Origin: Bostrychus sinensis
Taxonomy: Eukaryota; Chordata; Actinopteri; Gobiiformes; Eleotridae
Assembly: GCA_020698575.1 (NCBI GenBank)
Contig: CM036258.1
Coordinates: 23,766,795 to 23,830,794, forward strand
Reading direction: 5' to 3'
DNA: 64,000 bases
A program made the translations under genes and the position numbers. The notes beneath the pieces are model-generated. The model was given only the letters and a program-made list of their open reading frames with translations, searched no databases and was not told the origin of the DNA. Shown here one piece after another: positions 36,092-48,400 of the stretch (positions within the stretch are counted from its first letter, which is position 1; every line of letters starts with the position of its first letter).

Positions 36092-39000
36092 ATGGCGTCC
36101 GCGGACGTGGACAGCAGTCAGAGCGAGTTTCTACAGGCCGCCGGCGCAGCGGAAACACAGGTACCACACGGTCCAGCTCGGCTTTGTCTCTCGGTTTGCA
36201 GCGCTAGTTTGGATTTGAGAGCATGAAGTTCACACGTTTAAACATTTTGATGGCATGGGGTGAAAGCCGTACACTTCCTGTGTTCCCCTCAATAACGGCC
36301 ACCCACTTGAGCCGTGTAAAACCCGCCCATAGTGGGTAGGACACTCAGTCACTGGGGTCGGCTCACTGGTACAGCCGCGTACCCTGGCCTGGGACGGTGA
36401 TATGAGGTCATTCTGTATCTGCCATAACTACCGTAAGCCAAACTGTAGCGGTGTGTAGTGTTGGTACAGTCACCCATCCCCCACCCGCTCTCACCATTTC
36501 AAGCCTGTTATCTTCGCTGTGTGCTGATGGCTGCAGCTACTGTCTATTGTATTTTTCTGTCATCAGTCTTGTAAGATCTTTCTCACTCCGCTGATTGCAT
36601 AACTCTTATTATTACTAAAGCACTAAAAATGATGGTTCACATGCCCGTTGATTATCATGTGACTAATGCTCAGTGTGCCAATTGTGTTCCCAGACCACAG
36701 ACATGTCAGCCATTCAGCTGACAGGCTCGGACAGGTGGGAGGTGTTAACACCCGTCTCCTCTGGGAAAGAAGACCAGGGAGTCGTCCACATTCCAAACTC
36801 TGGGATTGTCACGTCCAATGGGCAGTATGTGCTTCCTATCGGGAGTCTTCCCAGCCAGCCCATCTATGTTACAGCGTCTGGGAACGAGGCTACAGCCAAT
36901 GGAGTTTCAGGCATCCAGTATCAGGTAAAACATGAATTATCTTTTGTTTTTGAATTCCATGAGTCTGCTGCTGCAGCTGCTTATCTGAAATTAGATATGG
37001 CCACTATTATTTTATAAACCTTTAGAAGGGTACATATTGATTCCAGAGAACATGGTTAAGCTACATGTCTCTGATACACTTCCTGTTATTGGATTAGTAA
37101 ATTAGGTAGGGATATTTTGGTGGAAGGTGTTACTACCCAACTTAAAGTCGTTGTGACATGTGATGGTATATTTGTCTTTAACATTGTACTTCTGATCAAC
37201 AATGCCCCCCCCCCTCAGGTTATTCCACAAATCCAAAATGCGGACGGGACACTTTCAGCTTTCCCAACACAAGGATTGGCTGATGGCACAGGGCAGATTC
37301 AGCTACTTCAAGATGGCAGCCAGGGCACTATTGGAATGAGTGGCACTACAACAACCACCACGGACCTCCTGACACAGGCGGGGCAAGTGCAGTCGCTCCA
37401 GGGAGTACCTATCACCGGGGCGTCCGCATACACCGGGCTGCCCAGCAACATCACCTTCGTCCCTATCAACAGCGTGGACCTGGAATCTCTGGGCATCACT
37501 GGGGCTCAGACGGTCCCCATAGCCACAGGGGTGACCCCTGAGGGCCAGCTGATCATGAGTGGACAGACGCTGGAGACTGCGGCTCAGGATGGCAAGCAGA
37601 CCAGTGAAGCCAGCGCCAACTCCACCCTGTATGTGCCAACTTCATCCACTACTACCACGTCACTCCCTGAGACTATTGATGGCACTGGGGTCCTGACCCA
37701 GGCCACTGCAGTGTCAGCAGGAGTGTCTGATCCCTCCTCCACAGAAAACTTCAACTCCCATAACCACCTGCAGCAGATACAGGTCAGTATCAAAGACTCT
37801 AGCTTGCGGAAGCTCATCTCATTAAATAGTCAGCATGGTTGACCTCTTTAGTAAAGTCTTGTCCTGAAAGTCTAAAAATTGCATTCAGGTCTTAATCCAA
37901 AGTTTAGAGTCATTCACATGTGTGGAGACCGGCCTGCACGCGGTGCCTTGATGGCTGCACTCTGTGCTTTGTAGGTGTCGTCTTCCAGTGCCACCACACT
38001 GTCTCAGCCCATACTACAGCTTTCGGGGGACACTCAGGCCACAGTGGCTCAGGGACAGGACCTGACTGAAGCAGGGCAGAGTCTACAGAGTGTACAGTTG
38101 GTCAACCCTGGGACCTTCCTGATCCAGGCGCAGACGGTCACTGCCACGGGACAGATCCAGTGGCAGACCTTCCAGGTGAGTTCTGTCCCTGAGTCAAACA
38201 CCCAGCTGTCAGTGGGCCTTCAGTGCCTGACCTGTATTCTCTTTGTTTAGGTTCAGGGTGTCCAGTCTCTCCAGGGCCTCCAGTTGCCCCAGGGCCAAGG
38301 CCAGCAGCTGACTCTAGCCCCTGTTCAGACCCTCCCTCTGGGACAGACGGGTCAGGTCAGCCTGCCCAACCTCCAGACGGTTACAGTGAACTCTGCTGCC
38401 CAGGCAGGGATCCAGTACACACAGGAGGGGGATGAAAGCAGCCCTGCTGGTACATGATCTTTGGATTGTATTTTTAGATTACTATAGTTGTTCACAGTAA
38501 GTTATTAAACCCATCGTCCTGCTCCAGGAATCCATATCAAGGAGGAGCCTGACTCTGAGGAGTGGCAGCTGAGTGGAGACTCCACACTCAACGCCAGCGA
38601 CCTGAACAACCTGCGTGTGCCCATGGGTGATGAGGACATGGACTTGACTGGTGGGGAGGGCAAGAGGCTGCGGCGGGTTGCCTGCACCTGTCCCAACTGT
38701 AAAGAGTCTGGAGGGAGGTGGGTGTCAACTTCTGTTCACTGTTAACACAACAGACACATGCAATGACACTAGTGCAATATTAAAACATAGTTTTTTGTCT
38801 CACAGAGGGTCAGGCATGGGCAAGAAGAAGCAGCACATTTGTCACATCGCAGGTTGTGGGAAAGTGTACGGAAAGACGTCTCATTTGCGAGCCCACCTGC
38901 GCTGGCACAGTGGAGAGAGACCGTTTGTGTGTAACTGGATGTTCTGTGGGAAGAGGTTCACCAGAAGCGACGAGCTGCAGAGACACCGGCGGACACACAC

Positions 39001-39505
39001 AGGTCTGGCACCACACCAGTGCTTGCATAACTGGATCAGTTGCACTTACTTTTATTGTATTAAGTCAATAAAGCAGTTAGACTACTTCTCATAAACACTC
39101 AAGGCACATAATAATACCATGCATGTGTATGAACAAGATGCTGAATGTACCATGATCATTTTAACCAGTGCATGGGATATTATAAAAAATGAAGCTCTTA
39201 AAATACATGAATAAGTTATGCCTCTAGTGAATGATGATGTTTCTGTGTGTCTTACCGTCACAGGGGAGAAGAAGTTTGTGTGTACAGAGTGCTCCAAGCG
39301 GTTCATGCGCAGTGACCACCTGGCCAAACACATAAAGACTCACCAGAATAAGAAAGGCGTGGTCTCCTCAGCCACGTCGCCCCCAGCCGACGCAGTCATC
39401 GCTGCTGACGGGACCACCCTCATCCTGCAGGCCCACGATCTTGTAGGCAATCAGGACATCCCGCTGCAGCTGGTCACTGTGGCACCGGGTGAGGTCATGG
39501 AGTGA
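36092..39505 (+). CDS. sp3: Sp3-type zinc-finger transcription factor
   Basis: Nuclear factor that binds GC/GT boxes. Exons: 36092-36160, 36694-36924, 37219-37782, 37975-38175, 38251-38449, 38528-38717, 38806-39002, 39264-39505; 1893 bases, 630 residues plus stop. Gln/Ser/Thr-rich activation regions fill residues 60-420. IKEE at 425-428 matches the SUMO site of Sp3, the buttonhead box CTCPNC is at 474-479, and three C2H2 fingers occupy 497-519, 527-549 and 557-577. The tail IPLQLVTVAPGEVME is Sp3-like and unlike Sp1 or Sp4. ATG 36092 has a strong context (G at -3 and +4). The exon carrying the Sp box (SPLALLAATCSKIG) of other Sp proteins is absent between exons 1 and 2, so a diverged fish paralogue is likely. 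The upstream CTG is discussed under findings. Confidence 0.93.
38806..39505 (+). other. sp3: sp3 zinc-finger exons
   Basis: Exon 38806-39002 encodes fingers 1 and 2 and exon 39264-39505 encodes finger 3 and the tail. The DNA-reading helices are KTSHLRAHLR, RSDELQRHRR and RSDHLAKHIK, the KHA/RER/RHK pattern of Sp factors that reads GGGGCGGGG. All twelve zinc ligands are present. Confidence 0.96.
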
Positions 39506-40535
39506 TTCTGTAAGGACTTTTCACAAGGACCGCTCGGGCTTTTCTCCTCTTCTTCTTGTAACTTTTTTTACATATGAATATATACGTAAATATATATGAC
39601 AAATATATATATTTTAAGTAAGAGGTATCATGAATTTGTTTTTGCAGTCTTTTTATAGGCGGGCAAAAAATATTACGTGGTTGCTATGTACACATGCGTA
39701 AATGGACTTTGCATTAACACTCGAAATTAATCCTCAACACAACGAAATGCCTTATTTTGTATCATACTCTTGTAAAAAAAAAAAAAAATGCTGGAGGTGC
39801 ATGTGTTTTTTTTAAGCTTTGCAGAAACTTAAGAAAGTCAAAAGGAAATGAAAAAGAGTTGGTTTTTTTTGGCAGAGGAGTGAACCTCGCTAAAATGATT
39901 CAATCTTGAATGAAACAGAGTGTCAGTCACTGTTACCTGATCTTAAGTTGGGCTTTTCCAGTCCGAGGGAAAAATGGATGCAAGCCGCTTTTTTTTTTCA
40001 TTTTTCATTTTTTTTTTTTTTTTTTTAAAGGGGGAGACCTCTTCCAGCGTCAGATCAGTGTCTCACTTTCTGAGCCGCTGCGCTTCTCCATGTCAATTTT
40101 TTTTTTATTCCTATTGCATTTTTTTCTTTTAAAATGTATTTCAATTATTTTTGAGTATTGTCGATTCGAGGCCATGTAACAGAAGGATTACCGCTGTTGC
40201 CATGAGGATGTGAGAAATCTAAGGCAATTTTGTCAAACATTCCAGTTGGACACCAGATGACGCGGAATCTGTTGGTAATTCTTGATGGATACACTCAGCG
40301 AAAAGGAAACAATCATGCCATTGTCTTTTTTTTTTGTTTCAAGTCATGTACTCCCATTCCTCTGTCTGTAGCATATATTTACATGTATATTCTCTTTTCA
40401 CCTTGTTCATAGAAGCCATCACTTAGTTACCTACATTTGTTTGTATCAACATTAAATGATTTTTTTTTTAAAGAATTGCTGTAAAAATTGAATGTTACCT
40501 TTTGTAAAACCCTTTTTCAAATGGCTCACAATAAA
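39506..40535 (+). other. sp3: sp3 3'UTR
   Basis: AT-rich 3'UTR of about 1 kb with several long T runs, ending at the polyA signal at 40530. Several ATTTA motifs are present. No open frame of interest. Confidence 0.6.
40530..40535 (+). terminator. sp3: PolyA signal of sp3
   Basis: AATAAA about 1.0 kb after the sp3 stop, the first clear canonical signal on this strand in the 3' region. Confidence 0.65.
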
Positions 40536-42387
40536 AGTCTCAAACCTTCCAGTGATCACTTCAGTTACCCATCTAATATCTTTTATGCCACAGTATGCAC
40601 AAATAGTAATTTTCTACCACTTTAGCAACACAAATAGCACAGAAACGTAAAAGACAGTGGACCACTTTATTTGGGAGTGCACCAAACACAAATGTGACTT
40701 GTTTCTCTTTTAGAGAACTGAACAAACATTTAAGTTTGGCTCCATTCAGACCCAGCAATAAAATCTGGACACATTGACAAATGTAGCCAATCCAAAGGCA
40801 AGGTGTAAATGGGCTTAAATGGTACTAGTTATTTTCTCAAATATAATCTAGGCCATGTGTAGCCAAATTGCAAGACCATCTTCCCCTTTAAAAGTCCCTA
40901 TTATGTTAAATTGACCATGTTATAATGTTTACACCTCAAAAACATACAAGGAGTACTTTGTTTCATTCACGCTTTGAGTAATGCCATCTTATTCTCAAGA
41001 GCAGAAAACGTTCCGTCTCAAAGGTCTGCGTAGCCACGTGAAAACCAAGTTCTCCTGCGGGTTTCTAAAACCCATACACTGTCAGGTTTTATTCTGATCA
41101 TTTCAGCACTTAAATTGTCATCACTATACATCAGTAAGCTCCTTAATCTATCTGTTAGCATCATGTTGCTAATAGCTGTGCTAAGTAGCCAGCAGGGGGA
41201 GACAGACACCTAATCCTATCGTTCTCTGCAAAGTGAAAGTAACAGCTCCTGAAAAGAGGTTTTTCATATATATACATTATTTTAAGTTATAAAACATGAA
41301 ATGTTAATGGAAAGGTGTCCACAACTATTTCAAAAAGCCTGAAAAAAGCATATGTTCGCTTTAATATTTTAGACAAAGCACTTCCATTAAATTTAAGAAG
41401 GGGGATTGGTAATAATGTTACATATCTAATTAAGGATTTTACAGTAAAACTTTTGGAACTGTATTGCAAAGTTTTAGCATTTCATATGTTATTGTATTAG
41501 TACTGAATAATTTAATTAATTCTCTCAGTAATTTAGTTAGCCTATCATAAGTCAGAAAAGCTATATTTTAATCATAAAGACAGTAGTTTTGAAGAGTAAA
41601 CATGTGAAGGGTTCATATAGAATGACAAATTTCATTGCGAGGTCTGAATTGACTTCTGACATCTGCCTTTATTCCCTCCAGTACCAGTAAAGCTGTTTGT
41701 TCATATTCACAGGGACATAATACAACAGGATTCAACAAGTAGTTCCAACCAATCATCATGTTTAGAGCTGCTCAAAATATTACCAATTTATCACAATAAC
41801 AAATATAATATTCATATTAATATCTTAAAAACAGCTTGTATTAATATTGATTTAGCACCACTCTTGTCCAGTTGTATTTCTTTGTAAATTATGTCAAAAG
41901 TGGTATTGAAAAATCACAAGTTATATTATAGTAATATTCATCATAATTATTTCATATCCATAGTCAGGTCACCAAAAACAAAGGAAATTTTTAGGTTTAA
42001 ATTTATCAATGTATAAAAAAATAATTGGTACATAGCAGTGGTTGATTATTTGTTACACAATTAGCCCCAACCTTGAAAACCCCTTCCCTTTGTGCCTCAA
42101 CCACAGCCAGATCCACAAACACGATCAGTGCAAATTGTACACAGACTTACAAGGAAAAGAGAGGTACACTGAAAAAAAAAAAAATTGATATCCATATTCA
42201 TGATTTTACAAAGTACATCCTCACAGTTCGCACACACACGTACATAAAACCCTTAAAGAACAAAAAGAGGGCGGCGTTATCCCCGTGTGGCGTGTGCTGT
42301 CCGGTCCAGAGCAGTCCTGAGGGGATCAGAGGAGCCTCTTCTTCAACTCTTTCAACAGAGTTTGTCAATGCAGCACTCCTCACGCAC
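40536..42387. other. Convergent sp3-uggt1 intergenic region and uggt1 3'UTR
   Basis: Between the sp3 polyA signal and the uggt1 stop codon (42388-42390, minus strand). The uggt1 3'UTR lies at the right end; several minus-strand AATAAA copies exist (seen as TTTATT, for example near 41090 and 41670) and I cannot choose among them. A family B repeat copy covers 41090-41350. Confidence 0.55.
41090..41350 (+). repeat. Dispersed repeat family B, copy 2
   Basis: Aligns block by block with 2215-2455: CTGATCATTTCAGCACTTAA, CTATCTGTTAGCATCATGTT, AGCCAGCAGGGGGAGACAGA, CACCTAATCC, TCTGCAAAGTGAAAG and TTTCAAAAAGCCTGAAAAAA. The left end may reach AAAGTCCCTATTATG near 40890, which has a weak inverted match CATATGTTCGCTTT near 41355. 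Confidence 0.6.
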
Positions 42388-42407
42388 TTAGAGCTCTGTG
42401 TGCGTAT
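42388..42407 (-). other. uggt1: Last uggt1 coding exon encoding the ER retention signal
   Basis: The exon ending at 44490 leaves one G over after ...KQQNT. On the minus strand TTTTTATCTTAG is an acceptor, and the following bases combine with that G to give DTHTEL then TAA (42388-42390). HTEL fits the KDEL-type retrieval signal; without this exon the frame would run on from 44490 into intron and lack any signal. Only 20 coding bases lie in this exon. Confidence 0.85.
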
Positions 42408-45400
42408 CTAAGATAAAAAAGAGAATTGACTGTGCAATAACCAATGGAATACATATGCATGGGGAGCAAGGGACAATACATGATTTTTGCTTTCATGCAT
42501 TTGAGAATAAAATCATCTAAGCATTTTAAAATATCATCTGGGTTTTACTATCAAGGAATTTTACTGTCCAGAATGTCAGCCTTGTTTTAGCCAATCACAT
42601 GTTTGTATACGTGTCTGCTTCCATGTTACAATAAGGCAGGGGTTCTCAAACAGTGGGACGAAGTAATCTTGCAGTTCAAGTCCTGATTTATTTCAATTTA
42701 GAGAGTTAAATTTTGGTTTTTAGTCCTGCTTTGGTTGGGGCTAGGCCTGGTTAAGCCCTACTTTAGACCTGGCTTAGACCTATTTTAGTCCTGGTCTAGA
42801 CCAAGTACCATATTTGCCGGACTATAAGTCGCTCCAGAGTATAAGTCGCATCAGTCAAAAAAATACGTCATGAAGAGGAAAAAGATATATAAGATGTACT
42901 GGACTGTAAGTCGCTTTTATTTAGAAATTGATTTCACAAAATCCAAGACCAAGAACAGTCATTTAATCTGGAAAGGCAAGTTATTCAACTACATAATAGC
43001 ACACAGAACAACAGGCTGAATAGGTGTCCGGTATGTTAATGTAACACATTACCAGTTATTCAGCTACACAATAGCATAAAGAACATACCTGAGAGGCTCA
43101 CTAGGCTAAATGCACATAACAAGCCAACGAGTCCAACAAGCAAGTCCAGTAAGCAAGTTCACCAAGCTCCTGATCTCATTCTACATCACTGAATACTACT
43201 GACAGTACCGTATTTTCCACACTATAAGGCGCATTGGATTATAAGGCGCACCTTCAATGAATGGCCTATTTTAAAACCGTTTTCATATACAGGGCGCACT
43301 GCATTATAAGGCGCATCCACTAGATGAAGGTGCGCTAAAGGGAATGTCAATAAAACAGTCAGATAAGTCAGTCAGTCAAACTTTATTAATAGAATACAAA
43401 CCAGCGTTCTTACAACTCCGTTCACTCCCAAAACAAGTTAGTGCATTCACAATACGGTACCGTACGTACTGGTAGCTCTTATTTGCGCCACCCTCATTGA
43501 AAACAATGTATTTCCAACTCCATTTGTCACAGTTCAAAGCTACATGAACAGCGTTCGAGCGCTCAGTTTTCTCTCCCCTCAATGTCTAAACTCTTCTACT
43601 AGATGGAGCAAAGGCCACGCCTCCTTTTTCTTTTGCGGCAGGATCCATAAACACGCCTATGGCACACATGAACAGCTGGGACTGGAATTCCCCTTTACCG
43701 TTTTTACCGCTGTCACTTCGGCAACGCCCCCTGAATACAGTAGCCATAATTAACCAACATTGATCCATATATAAGGCGCATCTGATTATAAGGCGCACTG
43801 TCAGTTTTTGAGAAAATTAAATGCTTTTAGGTGCGCCTTATAGTGCGGAAAATACGGTAGTTGTCACGAGTCTAGAGCGCCATCTCACTGCTGTAGATGG
43901 TAATGTTTACTCCTTGATTCATGTTAAATTTGATATATAAGTTGCACCTGACTATAAGTTGCAGGACCAGCCAAACTATGGAAAAAAAGTGCGATGGTAA
44001 ATCCTGGTTTAGAGTCCAGAATTAGTCCATGTTTTTGTACTAGTTTAGTTTTAGTTTCGGTCCTCTTTTAGACGTGGTTAAATCCTAGTTTAGAGCTGGT
44101 TAAGTTCTAGTTCAGAACAGATTTAGACACATTATGTCTATTAAGGGTGGCACTTGTAAAGCCAAATATTTTCTGAGGTGGTACTTGGTTTGAAAAGTTT
44201 GAGAACCACTGCAATAAGAGACGCTCGGATTGGAAGCTGGTCTACATGGCTTGCAAACACTGAATCAAACCAAAACAAAAAATGGAAGTGTGCTATTTTA
44301 GCACTGGCTATGCCTGTTTACACAGAGAAATGCCACTATTTAAAAAAAAAAAACTAATTGAGAAGAAGCAAAGTGAAGCTTGAGGTCTATGGTGAGCTCT
44401 AAATGTGTACTCATGTGGTAGTATTTTGTAGTGGGGCATTGTTTTTTTTTTTTTTGTTTGTTTGTTGTTAAATATGAATAATGTGATACCTGTGTTTTGC
44501 TGCTTTGTTGTTTGGTTCTGTGTAAACTTCTCCTGGACTTTTTGTAACCGTTTGATTTCCTGGTCGTAGTCGGTCCACTCGGCCACTATCCTCACTGCTG
44601 CCTGCAGCTTGGGCTCCTTCGTCATGGGGTTGTTGCACTGGAAAGGAAACATGGAACAGACAACAATGAGAATGAGAGCTCAAGACTATTCCTAAGTGTT
44701 TTTTTTCTAGACGGGTGGTTCTGCTGTGGTATGCTGGCCAACTTCAGTGGCACATGGAATTTATAGATTGTTAAGGTGAAATAACAGTTAAAAAGGACTT
44801 TTATAATGTAAGCCTTTGTTTTTTATATACTAGTCTAACTGGTAACTATCTTAAAAATGCTTATATTGCCAATGGAAAGAACAAAATAACATTTTCAGAA
44901 TTTGAATTGTAAATATATTATGTACAGCTCTAAATATAACTTTGATAATAATAAGCAAAATACAAGTACAATGGTGGTAGTCAAGAGGTGGTATTTGATT
45001 TGGTCAGCTACATTTAACATGAGACAGCGCTGATCATTGCTTGTTACTACATTGATTATCTGCATTTAGTAACAACGCCCTCTAGTGGACAACGGCTCTA
45101 AAAGCATTCCCGCTTCTACAATGTACATGAAAAATACTTAACAGTGGGTCACTCTGAATGCCTCCTTTGTCTTTTTCTAATGTTTGTCACATCAACGGGA
45201 GGTCAACAGAAAAGAGATAAAGAATCAGGGAGATTTTAACTCTAGTGACATTAGGAGCAGAAGCAAAGGCTAAGTTTTTGTAAGGTAGGAAAGCTAGGAA
45301 CCTCTTATTAATAAAACTAGTAATTTGATGTATTTGTATTCACTCTCTGGTCTCATGTGTACAGTGTTACCAGGTCTATAGTCTTGGCACTCTTCTTGGA

Positions 45401-48400
45401 GTGGTCGTCACACCAGGTCTCGCACCAGAGCCACTCCTGGGGCAGAGACTTGATGGGCACTTGGTGGATCATGTTGTTGGGCAGATCCTGACAATCAAAA
45501 CAGATGAATGTTAAAAGTCAAATTTAAGTTATAAAAGACATTATCACATGTGGCAGCAGGTGTCAGACCTGGTCGAGGTTGGACAAGCTGTTGGGGTCCT
45601 GACTCAGACCCTGGTATTGTCCTCGAAGTCGGTCTCCGGCAGCGATTTTACGGAACTTCTTCAGGTCGACCACATAGAGAGCACTGCACAAGAAAACACC
45701 AAGAACAATTTCAAGATATCAAATTCTGTACTCTGACAGAACAATATATTCAGTGATATATTACTTACTGCAATATTATGTGCAGTTTACATACCTGATG
45801 TGGTACTTGCGTCCTGCTAAGTGGCTGGCCCAGTATCCAGACTTCCAGAAGCGGTATCCATCCATCTCCCTCCTGCTCTCACAGAACGGAGTGTATCCAT
45901 AAGGAGCGCCCTCCAAATCTAAGTCACGCAGCTCCTTCAGGTCTGTTCGCACGATCTGACAAGAAAACAGAGGGATTCGACTCACCTTTTCTTCAGCATA
46001 AAATTACAATCACACATTTCCCCTTTAAATAGTGATCCTGACCTGGTCTGCGTCTACAAACAGGATCTTGTCCACAGCCAGAGGGAACAGGACATCCAAG
46101 AAGAGGATCTTGTATCCCCAGATGATCCTCTGTTTCTCGGTCTGTTGGTGCAGCCAGCGAGGCCACTTGTACTGGACCAGCTCGTACTGAAATCCATACT
46201 CTTTGGCCATGTGAGGGATGAACTCCTGATAACATAATACACAAGATTTAGGACTTTTTCATACTTATTTATCTGCTAATGTCCTTATACCCATTGAAAA
46301 AAAAATCTGTTAAACTAGTTGCCACAGAGCTCATTGTCTACTTAAAGCTCCTATAGCTCTGTCACAGTATAATTTAGTTGGTAGAGCATGGAGCAGGCAT
46401 ATACAGAGCGACTGCAGCTTGTTTAATTCATTAGCCATGTTTTAATAAAGGCTTTTTAACAGAAAAGCAGAGTCTGAGTGCCTTGGAGGCGTTTGTTTTT
46501 CAGTTACAAGGTATCACCTCTTTTTTTTCCCCAAAGAGCACCTGAGTCATTCTTTTATATCCACCTGAGCACCCACAAAGCACTCCCCACCACTTTTTCT
46601 TTATTTAAGGCTGAATAGTGTCTTTAAAAAAGATTCTACAGCATATTCAACATACAGCATACATGAGATAAAATATATGTTGTGTTAGTGGAAATCCAAA
46701 GAAATGAAATCCCACCTTAAAAGTTGGTGACAGATAATTCTTGAGAAACCAGAACTTGACAGGAGTTTTGGTGTGTTTCAGAACCGACAGCATCATGATC
46801 CTACAAAACAGAATGATCACTATTACAATAAAATGTTCTCAATGCAGTTCTGAAAAATGCAGTCCACTCAACTGCTTACCTCAGAAACCTTTCATACAGG
46901 TGTCCAGAGGCGACAGAGAAAATGTTGATCACGGCATCCTTGTCTTGCTTTGGCTCCTCTGCTTTTCCTCCACCAGTAAACCCTCTGGAAGAAGGACACA
47001 TAGAGCCATCTTCAGTCAACTTAAAATGACAATCAAGCTATTCTATTTTACAATGACCACCATGCTGTAGCCCTCTCTGTAGCCACGAGCATCTGTACCT
47101 GGTGAGAGACTTCCAGAAGCCAGTGTCACTCTCCTCTGTGCCGTCACTAAGCAGCTCCTCATTAAACTTGTCTGGTTTCTTTTGGACCTGTTTAACACAT
47201 TAGTTGAATAATTAACATTGTTGGAAAATTGTATATGTTCTGATTCCTTTTTTTTACTCCCAGAAAAACTCCTTTGCACTAAAGATCTTTCATCCTGGAG
47301 TAAGAGCTAACCAGGGTTAAATAAGCAGTGCACTGCTGACCTGTATCCAAAGCAAACCAAGTGAATTTTTGTTGGTTTTGCCATAAAACACCAGAGTACG
47401 TATTATGAGCAGCTCTGTACTTATTGCTGAACGGGGACAGTGGCAGAAGCCAGTTGTACAAAGACTTGCGGAAGAAGTCAGTTTAAATGTGGTCGTTATC
47501 TCAGATGTCAACATTTTACTGTTTGCCAAAATGGAAACAAGATGAAGAAAGAAGTCCCACAAAGGACTAAACAACAATGAGAACTTCAGCAGAACCAACA
47601 GGTGACAAAGAAAAGGATTAAATGTCATTTCCTGGTTATTAAAGAGTAACTCACCCCTGGCCCAGGCCTGACTCCGCCCACTGCCAGAGATTGAAAACTG
47701 CTCAAAAAGTGGGCAGAGACCTGGCAGAGACAGAGGAGGAGAACTGAGGGAGGAGCAAGGCCTGGTCCTGTGACTGACAGCTGTCAGAGACCTCATGGAC
47801 CTCCTCCACAGCAGGGTTGCCAAGTCCCAGAAATGGGGGAAAAAAATGCAGGACGTCTGGACTGATGTTTTATGTTCCTTTTATAATAACACAGTTGAAA
47901 TATTGTGAGAAAGGCGTCGTGCGCCGCCGCAGTAACGTGTGCGTCAGATCGCGTCTTTATTTACTGGTATTATTTCAGCTGAGAGCTGTTTTTGATCGGA
48001 TCTCCGCGAGTAAGAAATCGATTGTCATCAAACAAAAAGTGACTTAAAGCGTGGCAAGTTTAAAACACATCTGTGGAGTCAAATCTCTCCCCAGTGTCAC
48101 TAATTTGCAGTGTTGGGTTAGTTACTCAAAAAAGTAACTAGTTACAGATTACTAGTTACTCTTTTGAAAAGTAATATATTACTTTACTTGGTTACTGACT
48201 CGTGAAAATAACTTAGTTACTTTCCTTTTGGATTATTTCCTAACAGGAAGCCCAAATGAACCCAATTCTAAATAGAAGAAGCCTAAAGCCTCACGTTGCT
48301 CTGACCAGCTCTGTTATTTTATACAGGCGTTCAAGTTTTTTTTAGCTGCATTCATTTCAGCAGCAGTGCAGCCTGACACAGCAAATACTGCCCTTTAGGT

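Larger units (their letters stand above)
42637..44211. mobile_element. hAT-type MITE, outer member of a three-level nest
   Basis: Ends CAGGGGTTCTCAAAC (left) and the inverted CAGTGGTTCTCAAAC (right) differ at one of 15 bases. The flanks CAATAAGG (42629-42636) and CAATAAGA (44212-44219) are an 8-bp target duplication with one change, the hAT length. The original interior is a run of TTTAGTCCTGGTTTAGAC-like repeats. It occupies most of the last uggt1 intron and has been split by two later insertions. Confidence 0.85.

Noticed and set aside
47317..47823. 168-residue open frame on the minus strand as a gene
   Set aside because: It runs through the left end of a TTAA element into unique intron, has no start context, no known domain and Ser/Leu-rich composition typical of chance translation.
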